Assembly (NCBI GenBank): GCA_023422975.1
Contig: JAFAGF010000243.1
Location: forward strand, 1 to 5,800
DNA length: 5,800 nucleotides
DNA from: Pseudomonadota bacterium
Lineage (GTDB): Bacteria; Pseudomonadota; Gammaproteobacteria; Burkholderiales; Burkholderiaceae_C
Direction of reading: 5' to 3'
Shown here: positions 1-5,571 of the stretch, piece by piece
How positions within the stretch are numbered: the first letter of the stretch is position 1
Layout of the letters: every line of letters begins with the position of its first letter
Program-made: the position numbers and the translations under genes
Notes under the pieces: generated by a model
What the model was told of the DNA's origin: nothing
Databases searched by the model: none
The model's input: only the letters and a program-made list of their open reading frames with translations

Positions 1-26
1 TCTGTGTTTTGAGAAAGAAATTTGAG

Positions 27-536
27 ATGTTGAAAGCCAATAAATGGATGTGGGGCGCGTTGATGAGCGCCTGTGTGGTCACTTCTGCCTGGGCACACCC
101 CGATGCAGCGCATGTCGATGCGCACAACGTATGGGCGCGTGCCAGTGTGCAAGGCCAGCAGGCCAGCGGCGCTTTTATGCAGCTGACTGCCCGCGAGCCG
201 CTGCGCTTGGTGGGGGTGGAGACGCCCGCCGCTGCATCCGGCGAAATCCATGAAATGAAGATGGAAGGCGATGTGATGCGCATGCGTCAGATCGAAGGGC
301 TGGATTTGCCCCAAGGCCAGATGGTGGAGCTCAAGCCCGGTGGTTACCACCTGATGTTCCAGCAGCTGAAAGCGCCTTTGCAAGACGGCAGCGAAGTGCC
401 GGTGACTTTGGTGTTTACCGATGCCAAGGGTGAAACATCACGCCTGCACCTGCAAGTGCCGGTCAAGCGAATGGCACCGAAGGCTGGGCATGGTGCTGCG
501 CCTTCGCACGGACATAGCATGGCGCACGGTCACTAA
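27..536 (+). CDS. Periplasmic copper chaperone, PCu(A)C family
   Basis: This is a Cu(I)-binding periplasmic chaperone of the PCu(A)C (DUF461) family. Members deliver copper to the CuA/CuB sites of cytochrome c oxidase, often with a Sco protein. The 169-residue product opens with a signal peptide (about residues 1-23, probable cleavage after AWA). The family copper motif fits exactly: His75-x10-Met86-x21-His108-x-Met110, with extra Met77, Met80 and Met84 nearby. The C-terminus (about 154-169) is a His/Met-rich tail, HGHSMAHGH at the very end, which probably adds metal affinity. The ATG at 27 is preferred because a purine-rich GAGAAAG (11-17) lies 9 bases upstream and the signal peptide then has normal length. 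A TTG at 9 would add six residues. The promoter and any operon partners lie before the window. The family call is firm; delivery to oxidase rather than general copper handling is inferred. Confidence 0.93.
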   Translation: MLKANKWMWGALMSACVVTSAWAHPDAAHVDAHNVWARASVQGQQASGAFMQLTAREPLRLVGVETPAAASGEIHEMKMEGDVMRMRQIEGLDLPQGQMVELKPGGYHLMFQQLKAPLQDGSEVPVTLVFTDAKGETSRLHLQVPVKRMAPKAGHGAAPSHGHSMAHGH

Positions 537-560
537 CTCACACCGTTGCTCCTAGATGCA

Positions 561-592
561 AACAAGCCCTGCAATGCAGGGCTTGTTTTTTT
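561..592 (+). terminator. Rho-independent terminator after the copper chaperone gene
   Basis: A perfect 12-bp stem (561-572 with 576-587) has a GC-rich core GCCCTGC/GCAGGGC and a three-base AAT loop. It runs into an uninterrupted T tract through 592. It starts 24 bases after the chaperone stop codon. The minus-strand peroxidase-like gene converges on it, ending at 625. Read on the minus strand the same hairpin has an A-run before it but only a short T-rich stretch after it, so it may also act weakly for that gene. Confidence 0.9.
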
Positions 593-624
593 GTGGGGTT
601 AGTACGCTGAACGTGCTGAGTGTG

Positions 625-1785
625 TCATCCAGCGGCAGCTTGGGGCCAGATTTCCACGCCCAGATTCAGCATCAAACGGTTGGCCCAGCCAAACAGCGCG
701 GCGGAATGCAGCATGTCCAGCACTTCCAGATCGCTCAAGCCAGCATCGCGCAGTGCTTGGATGTGGGTAGTGCCCAGCTGTGCCGGGGTGCGTGTGAGCA
801 CCAAAGACGCCTGGATGATGGCGCGCTCGCGGGCGTTGGTGCCGGCGGTGTCGGGGTCATCAAACAGCTGCGCCATCACGTCATTGCGCTTGGCCAGTTG
901 TTCAAAACGCTGGGCGTGTACCGAGGCGCAGTACACGCAGCGGTTGCTGCGCGAAACAGCGGTGGCAGCCACCTCACGCTCCGCCCGCGACAAGCCGCCG
1001 GGCGCATACATGATGGCGTTGAAGGCTTGCGAGCGCTCCAGCAAGACCTCGGGTTGGCGGCCCAGCAGCAGGTAAAAGTCCATGGTCTTGGCCTTCGGGT
1101 GGCTGACTTCCAGTACTTTTTGTTGCGCGGGTGTGGCTGTGGCGGGGTCGAGCACGGGCAGCCATGCTTTCCAGTCCAGCGTTTCGCTGGTAAAGCCATT
1201 GCGGCGCAAAGGCTCGCCAGGGGCGGGCAAGTTGGCGGGGTGCACAAACGGGGCTGCTTCTGTGGTTGCCGCCATGTGCTGTGCCACACCGCCCAAGGCC
1301 ACCATGGCCTGCACGCCTGCCAGCAAACGTGCCTGGTAGGCCACAAAGCCAATCAGTTGTGCCAGCAGCACGGTGCCATCCACCGACAGGCCTGCCGCAG
1401 GAATTGCCAGCAAGGTGGCTTGATCGCTGTGGGCGGGGTTAAGCGCCAGGGTGCGCACAAAGTGCAGCATGGCATCCAGACGGGCGTTGCCCGTGGTGCT
1501 GCCGGCGGTCTCCAGAATGCGGCGCAAGGCAGGCGATACCGCATCACCCAATGCGATGGCGCGGGCGCGGTACTCTGCTTCCAGTGCGGGAATGCCGCTG
1601 ACACGGGCTTGCTCGGCCGCGAAGACCAGGCGCTCGGCTTGGGACAGGTCTCCCGGCAGGGAGTCGCCCAGCAACAGGTCTTCGCAAGCCTGGGTGGCGA
1701 GGGCCACTTTGCTGCGTTCGTGGCGGGTGGCAAACAGGGGGGTGTCGGCGCGCAGCCCCGCCAGGCGGTCAATGGTGTCGGTCAT
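625..1785 (-). CDS. Two-domain CMD / AhpD-like peroxidase-related protein
   Basis: The 386-residue product looks like two related alpha-helical domains in tandem. The C-terminal half (about 195-386) carries the AhpD-type active site: Cys283-Val-Tyr-Cys286-x3-His290, preceded by Glu269/Glu271. In AhpD these residues form the thiol peroxidase and proton-relay centre. It ends in the family's helical pattern DLEVLDMLHSAALFGWANR. The N-terminal half (about 25-170) lacks CxxC but has the CMD-like segment IGFVAYQARLLAGVQAM. The arrangement resembles a fusion of the families I recall as Avi_7170 (CMD) and Avi_7169 (alkylhydroperoxidase), which occur as neighbouring genes elsewhere; that naming is from memory. 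The start ATG lies 12 bases after the flavoprotein stop, with a weak AAAAGAA ribosome site, so the two are probably co-transcribed. The likely role is peroxide removal or processing of an oxidised product. The fold is well supported; the substrate is unknown. Confidence 0.87.
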   Translation of the reverse strand: MTDTIDRLAGLRADTPLFATRHERSKVALATQACEDLLLGDSLPGDLSQAERLVFAAEQARVSGIPALEAEYRARAIALGDAVSPALRRILETAGSTTGNARLDAMLHFVRTLALNPAHSDQATLLAIPAAGLSVDGTVLLAQLIGFVAYQARLLAGVQAMVALGGVAQHMAATTEAAPFVHPANLPAPGEPLRRNGFTSETLDWKAWLPVLDPATATPAQQKVLEVSHPKAKTMDFYLLLGRQPEVLLERSQAFNAIMYAPGGLSRAEREVAATAVSRSNRCVYCASVHAQRFEQLAKRNDVMAQLFDDPDTAGTNARERAIIQASLVLTRTPAQLGTTHIQALRDAGLSDLEVLDMLHSAALFGWANRLMLNLGVEIWPQAAAG

Positions 1786-1797
1786 GGAAAATTCTTT

Positions 1798-3261
1798 TCA
1801 AGATTGCAGTTGGCGGATACGGGCGCTGCTGTCGGCGGGCTGCCATTCATGGCCTTCCAGTTCGGGCTCTGCATAGCGTTGCAGCTGGGCAAAGTGCTGC
1901 GCAATATCGGCTTGGTAGAACAGCGCGGCCAGCCCTTGGGCCAGCTTGCGTGCACCATCGCTGATAGCGGGAATATCGCCCGATACCGTGCCGTGTGAGA
2001 GGGCTGCGGGGTAGCAAAAGCAGTGGATGTGCTGCAGGCCGGGCAGGTCGCCCTGAAATTCGAACAGCGGGCCCAGATCGGGAGATGCGGACAGCTCGGC
2101 ATCTTCTTGCCCGGCTTCGGGCGTGAAGCGTTGGCCCCACAGGCGCACATGGGGCGCAATGTCAGCAAATTCGGGGCGCAGGCGCCAGTCAATCGCAAAG
2201 CCGGTGGAGACAATCAAAAAGTCCAGCACAAACACACCCTGCGTGGTGTGAACATGCAGCTTGTCTTGCACCGGCTCCACACGCTGTACGGCGCAGCCCA
2301 AGTTAAAGTGGGCATTGGCGTGGCGCGACACCCGCAGGGTGCTGCCTTGCGGCGGCGGCACTTGCTGGGCATTGATGTAGTGGCGGATGCGCCATTTCCA
2401 TTCGTCGGGCAGCAGGTACTGTCCGTGAGTCAGCCCGGGGGTGCCTGAGCCTTTGGATTTGTTGATGCGCGGCAAATCGGTGCGGCGCACCAGCAGGTCG
2501 ACGCTGGCGGCACCGTTTTCCAGCGCAGTGGCGGCGCTGTCCATGGCCGAAGCGCCTGCGCCCACCACGCCGACATGCTGGCCCGCGAGCTGGGCGTAAT
2601 CCATGGCATCTGAAGAGTGCGCCCAGAACTGGGGGGGCACGCCTTGCAAAAAAGCGGGAAGCTGCGCGCCACCCAGTCCGTCGCGGCCCGTGGCCACCAC
2701 CAGGCGGCGGGTATACCAGGTGGTGGTGCTGCCTTGGGCCTGCACATCCACTTCAACGATACCGCTGGCTTGCGGGCGCACGGCCAGCACGGCGTGGTTG
2801 TTGCGCACATCGGCGCCGGTGACGCGGCGGTACCAGCGCAGATAGTCCATCCATTGCAGGCGCGGTATTTTGTCCAAGGCAGCCCATGCGGCGTTGCCAA
2901 ACTGGGCGATAAACCAAGCACGGAAGCTCAGCGAGGGAATGCCCATGGCCGGGCCGGTCAGCTCTTTGGGGGAGCGCAAGGTTTCCATGCGTGCCGTGGT
3001 GGCCCAGGGGCCTTCCATGTCGAGCAGTGCGCGGTCGAGCAATACCGGGCGAATGCCGACCTGACCCAAGGCCACATGCAGCGCCAAACCGGCTTGACCT
3101 GCGCCGATGATGAGGACATCGTGCACCCGCTGGCCTTGGCGGGTCAGCGCGGGAATCCATGCCTTGGCAGGCCAGCCGAGGGTGATGAAATCGTCGCGCA
3201 GGCGCTCTTCCAAGGCTTGCAAGCCGATTGTTTGTGAGGTTGGAGGGGCTGTCGTAGACAT
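1798..3261 (-). CDS. FAD/NAD(P)-binding oxidoreductase, probable flavoprotein monooxygenase
   Basis: This cytoplasmic two-dinucleotide-fold flavoprotein has 487 residues. The FAD-binding Rossmann motif is GAGQAG at 53-58 after the strand HDVLIIG. An ATG-type motif (VATGRDG) is at 189-195, the NAD(P)H motif GAGASA at 234-239, and a second ATG-like motif (STGFAID) at 352-358. This order is that of class B flavin monooxygenases and their relatives, often annotated as putative flavoproteins involved in K+ transport. I do not see a clean Baeyer-Villiger fingerprint, so that reaction is not claimed. About 45 residues precede the FAD motif. The conserved-looking C-terminal stretch SHGTVSGDIPAISDGARKLA (423-442) suggests an intact protein. 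The ATG start has GAAG seven bases upstream, inside a T-rich run that is also the tail of a terminator-like hairpin. Co-transcription with the downstream CMD/AhpD gene is likely. The substrate is unknown. Confidence 0.88.
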   Translation of the reverse strand: MSTTAPPTSQTIGLQALEERLRDDFITLGWPAKAWIPALTRQGQRVHDVLIIGAGQAGLALHVALGQVGIRPVLLDRALLDMEGPWATTARMETLRSPKELTGPAMGIPSLSFRAWFIAQFGNAAWAALDKIPRLQWMDYLRWYRRVTGADVRNNHAVLAVRPQASGIVEVDVQAQGSTTTWYTRRLVVATGRDGLGGAQLPAFLQGVPPQFWAHSSDAMDYAQLAGQHVGVVGAGASAMDSAATALENGAASVDLLVRRTDLPRINKSKGSGTPGLTHGQYLLPDEWKWRIRHYINAQQVPPPQGSTLRVSRHANAHFNLGCAVQRVEPVQDKLHVHTTQGVFVLDFLIVSTGFAIDWRLRPEFADIAPHVRLWGQRFTPEAGQEDAELSASPDLGPLFEFQGDLPGLQHIHCFCYPAALSHGTVSGDIPAISDGARKLAQGLAALFYQADIAQHFAQLQRYAEPELEGHEWQPADSSARIRQLQS

Positions 3262-3270
3262 AAAAAAACT

Positions 3271-3313
3271 TCAAAAAACCAAAAGCGCCTGCCAGCAAAG
3301 GCCTAGCAGGCGC
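3271..3313 (-). terminator. Intrinsic terminator or attenuator between binding protein and flavoprotein genes
   Basis: On the minus strand an 8-bp perfect GC-rich stem (3313-3306 pairing with 3292-3285, GCGCCTGC/GCAGGCGC) has a 13-base loop. It is followed by the T-rich tract TTTTGGTTTTTTG. It lies 27 bases after the stop codon of the solute-binding protein gene and ends only 23 bases before the flavoprotein ATG. It probably ends most transcripts from the upstream gene, with read-through feeding the two enzyme genes. The loop is larger than ideal and the T tract is broken by GG, so partial termination is plausible. Confidence 0.72.
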
Positions 3314-3340
3314 AGCAATCCAGGAAGGCAGAGCGCAGGA

Positions 3341-4369
3341 TCAATCGATTTTGATCTGCGCGTCTTTCACCACTTGGGCCCACTTTTTGCGATCGGTGTG
3401 CACGGTTTGCTTGAACTGCTCAGGCGATTCAATGCGCAGCGTATTGCCTTGTGACACGAACCGGTCACGTACTTCGGGCAGTTGCTGGGCTTCATGAATC
3501 GCTTGGCTCAGTTTCTGGATGATGGGCGCCGGTGTTCCCTTGGGTGCAAAGATGCCAAACCAGATGGAACTGTTAAAGCCTGCGGTGCCGGGAATGCCGC
3601 TGGAGGCAATCGTGGGCACTTCTTTGACCGCATCCACCGGGGTGGAGGTGGTGACGCCCAGCAAGCGCACTTTGTCGGCCTTGTAGTGGGGCAACACGCT
3701 TTGCACTTGGTTCATGATGCAGCAAGTTTCGCCGCGCACGACCGAGCCAATGGCTTCTGGGCCGCCTTTATAGGGCACGTGCACCATCTCCAAACCCAGC
3801 CGGGCATTGAGTTCTGCAAATGCCATGTGCGTGCCTGCGCCATTGCCGGTGGAGGCGTAGTTGTACTTGCCGGGGTGGGCCTTGATCTCGGCCACGAACT
3901 CTTGCAAGTTCTTCACATCAATCACTTTGGGATTGATGGTCAGCACATTCGCGACATCGATGATGGGGGCGACAGGCACAAAGTCGGCCTCCACATCAAA
4001 CGGCAGATTTTTGTACAGAGCCGCATTGCTGCCGTGGGTGGCGGCGGTGCCGAAGTAGAAGGTGTAGCCGTCGGGCTTGGCGCGAGCGACGTACTCGCTG
4101 CCGATGTTGCCCGCTGCGCCGGGCTTGTAGTCAATGATGACAGGCTGCCCCAAGCGCTTGGAGATAGCCTCTTGCACCTGGCGCCCCACCATGTCTACGC
4201 CCGAGCCGGCGTTAAAACCCATGATCAGGCTGATGGGTTGCTGGGGCCATGCTTTGGCATCGTTGGCGGCAGCGCTGCTCAAAGGGAGCGCGGAGAAACT
4301 GGCCACGGCAGCTATCGCGACCGAGGAAGACAAGGAAAAGTCACGCAAGGAACGGGGCAGCAGACGCAT
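3341..4369 (-). CDS. Bug-family (TctC) periplasmic solute-binding protein
   Basis: This is a periplasmic substrate-binding protein of the Bug / tripartite tricarboxylate transporter family, 342 residues, the usual family length. A signal peptide is clear: a basic start (MRLLPRSLR), a hydrophobic Ala/Ser-rich core, and probable cleavage near SSAAA (31-35). Family landmarks follow: WPQQPISLIMGF (41-52), VIIDYKPGAAGNIGSEYVA (77-95), PDGYTFYFG (99-107), YASTGNGAGTHMA (171-183), the MVHVPYKGG segment (195-203) and VPTIASSGIPG (251-261). Bugs bind carboxylates such as dicarboxylates, tricarboxylates, nicotinate or amino acids; the ligand here is unknown. No tctA/tctB permease genes are visible, common for Bugs in this bacterial group. 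The ATG at 4369 gives a typical signal peptide but has no clear ribosome site. An in-frame TTG at 4384, with AAGG four bases upstream, would add five residues and is a real alternative. Confidence 0.92.
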   Translation of the reverse strand: MRLLPRSLRDFSLSSSVAIAAVASFSALPLSSAAANDAKAWPQQPISLIMGFNAGSGVDMVGRQVQEAISKRLGQPVIIDYKPGAAGNIGSEYVARAKPDGYTFYFGTAATHGSNAALYKNLPFDVEADFVPVAPIIDVANVLTINPKVIDVKNLQEFVAEIKAHPGKYNYASTGNGAGTHMAFAELNARLGLEMVHVPYKGGPEAIGSVVRGETCCIMNQVQSVLPHYKADKVRLLGVTTSTPVDAVKEVPTIASSGIPGTAGFNSSIWFGIFAPKGTPAPIIQKLSQAIHEAQQLPEVRDRFVSQGNTLRIESPEQFKQTVHTDRKKWAQVVKDAQIKID

Positions 4370-4384
4370 GGTGTGGATAGTCAA

Positions 4385-4454
4385 AAAGCCTTGAATTTCT
4401 TTATTTTGATTTAAAAATAATTACGAACTTTTATATGCTTATTTTGAATAAGGA
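4385..4454. promoter_or_regulatory. AT-rich divergent promoter region with repeated TTATTTTGA dyads
   Basis: This stretch is far more AT-rich than the flanking genes and separates the minus-strand binding protein gene from plus-strand phaM. The word TTATTTTGA occurs twice in the same orientation, at 4401-4409 and 4439-4447, 38 bases apart. Each copy is part of a dyad: TTATTTT/AAAATAA (4401-4407 with 4414-4420) and CTTATT/AATAAG (4438-4443 with 4447-4452). A minus-strand TATAAA (4435-4430) is the best -10-like word for the binding protein gene, but no good -35 accompanies it. A plus-strand TTGATT (4406-4411) could be a -35 with a weak -10 around 4429-4437. The promoter role is inferred from composition and position. 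Confidence 0.5.
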
Positions 4455-4616
4455 GTGCCTGAATTTGCCTCAGACGCAGCTCCGAGTACACAGGCTTGCC
4501 AGTGTGCGTTTCAAGTGACAAGGGCTGGGTGGCAGTGTGCATTAAGCTCTCAGCTACGTTGCCTGGGCCTTGTGTTGCCTGGGTTCTTCATGGGTCTTGA
4601 TTGCACAGGTGTGGGT
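4455..4616 (+). other. Long untranslated leader or intergenic stretch before phaM
   Basis: This stretch is open in the phaM frame back to a GTG at 4455, but the extension looks non-coding: it is Cys-rich, unlike a PhaM N-terminus, and its GTG overlaps the AAGGAG at 4450-4455 that would have to be its ribosome site. It holds a perfect 10-base direct repeat GTTGCCTGGG (4558-4567 and 4574-4583) and a -35-like GTGACA (4515-4520) with only a poor -10 about 18 bases on. I see no riboswitch or stable terminator here. Confidence 0.4.
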
Positions 4617-5504
4617 ATGACTGATTCATCGGCTTTTGGCTTTGGCAAATTCATTCCGGGGTTCGACTTTTTGCAAAACCTCGGGAAAGCTGGTTCGACG
4701 ACCTCTGGCTTGCCGCCGTTTTCGCACTGGGTGGCACCCACGGTCAGTGTGGAAGAGATTGAAAAACGCATCGAAGAGTTGAAAGCCGTGCAGTTCTGGC
4801 TGGAGCAAAACAGCAAGGCCTTGGCAGCTACCGTGCAGGCCTTGGAGGTGCAGAAAATGACGCTGTCCACGCTCAAAGGCATGAACGTGAATCTCGGCGA
4901 AATGGCCAAGGCCTTTCCTTTTGCCGCTGCCTCGGCAGGCACGGCGCCCGCGAAAAATCCATTGGCTGACTGGCCAATGTCGGCTGCAGCTCAACCGGTA
5001 GCCCCTGAACCGGCACCCCAGCCTGCTGCCGCGCCAGAAATGCCCGAGGCGCAAACCGCATCCCCAACCCCAGACCCAGCGGATGCGCACAGCCAAGCTG
5101 CACGGACGGCCAATATGGCAACAGCGATGCAGTGGTGGGGTGCGCTGACACAGCAGTTCCAGCATATTGCACAACAGGCCATGCAAGACCCTGCCCAGCA
5201 GCAAGCCATGCTCAAGGCCACGCAAATGTCGACAGACTTTGCCAAAACGGCGGTAAAAACAGCCAGCGACATGGTGCGGCAGGCTGTGGCGCAAACCCAG
5301 CAGCCCAAACCAGCAGGGGCCCCTGCCGCTAAAGCTTCGGCTGCCGCCAGCAAAACCACGGCGGCCAAGAAGAAGCCTGCAGCCAAAAAGCCTGTTGCTG
5401 CCAAAAAAGCGGTATCAACTGACAAGAAAGCACCTGCAGCAGCGGCCAAGACGCAGCGCGTTGCGGCGAAAAAATCGACGGTGCGTAACCCTCGAACACG
5501 TTGA
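4617..5504 (+). CDS. phaM: PhaM-type polyhydroxybutyrate granule-associated protein
   Basis: The product (295 residues) matches the PhaM architecture. In Ralstonia eutropha PhaM activates PHB synthase, sits on the granule surface and tethers granules to the nucleoid. The N-terminal domain (about 10-95) contains GFDFLQNLG, then APTVSVEEIEKRIEELKAVQ, the following helix around WLEQNSKAL, and the VQALEVQKMTLSTLKGM helix, an amphipathic, probably coiled-coil segment. Residues 105-158 are a Pro/Ala-rich linker. A second helical, Gln/Met-rich part spans about 160-228 (MQWWGALTQQFQHIAQQAM). The tail (about 238-295) is made of AAKK/PAKK-type repeats and is strongly basic, as expected for DNA binding. 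The ATG at 4617 is chosen because AGG (4607-4609) lies seven bases upstream and the protein then begins like other PhaMs. In-frame ATG 4590 and GTG 4455 are less likely. No clear terminator follows. Confidence 0.88.
   Translation: MTDSSAFGFGKFIPGFDFLQNLGKAGSTTSGLPPFSHWVAPTVSVEEIEKRIEELKAVQFWLEQNSKALAATVQALEVQKMTLSTLKGMNVNLGEMAKAFPFAAASAGTAPAKNPLADWPMSAAAQPVAPEPAPQPAAAPEMPEAQTASPTPDPADAHSQAARTANMATAMQWWGALTQQFQHIAQQAMQDPAQQQAMLKATQMSTDFAKTAVKTASDMVRQAVAQTQQPKPAGAPAAKASAAASKTTAAKKKPAAKKPVAAKKAVSTDKKAPAAAAKTQRVAAKKSTVRNPRTR
5349..5480 (+). repeat. Repetitive Lys/Ala-coding tail of phaM
   Basis: This low-complexity coding stretch encodes repeated AAKK, PAAKK and VAAKK units built on imperfect copies of GCCAAAAAG/GCCAAGAAG-like codons. 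It resembles the histone-H1-like basic tails found in PhaM and phasin-type proteins and is the probable DNA-binding region. Slippage here could change the tail length between strains. Confidence 0.6.
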
Positions 5505-5571
5505 GCCCCCGCAACCGCTTGCCGCACCTCGGTGTGTGCATGACAGGCTTGGGGCAAGGAGCTGTCGCGTG
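5505..5571 (+). promoter_or_regulatory. Gap between phaM and the FIST gene, with ribosome binding site
   Basis: This 67-base gap has no T-tailed hairpin, so read-through from phaM is possible. AAGGAG at 5556-5561 is a strong ribosome binding site 10 bases before the ATG at 5572 and decides that start. A CTTGCC (5518-5523) could pair with GGCAAG (5553-5558), which overlaps the first bases of the ribosome site; this pairing is only a suggestion. Confidence 0.5.

Noticed and set aside
556..1998. A 480-codon open frame on the plus strand starting at ATG 556
   Set aside because: It is antisense to the CMD/AhpD gene and the 3' end of the flavoprotein gene, both with clear family motifs. Its product is Gly/Gln/Cys/His-rich without recognisable domains, typical of antisense frames in GC-rich DNA. 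Its start lies within the terminator region.
2617..3237. A 206-codon open frame on the plus strand
   Set aside because: It is antisense to the FAD-binding region of the flavoprotein gene and shows no domain features.
3339..3356. Inverted repeat GATCAA/TTGATC over the stop codon of the binding protein gene
   Set aside because: The arms are only six bases, no T tract follows, and it mostly lies within codons; the hairpin at 3285-3313 explains termination better.
3482..4414. A 310-codon open frame on the plus strand
   Set aside because: It is antisense to the Bug binding protein gene, has no recognisable motif or ribosome site, and is Gly/His/Val-biased as expected for a shadow frame.
4455..4616. 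N-terminal extension of phaM to GTG 4455
   Set aside because: The GTG overlaps its own would-be ribosome site, the added 54 residues are Cys-rich and unlike PhaM, and ATG 4617 has a properly spaced AGG.
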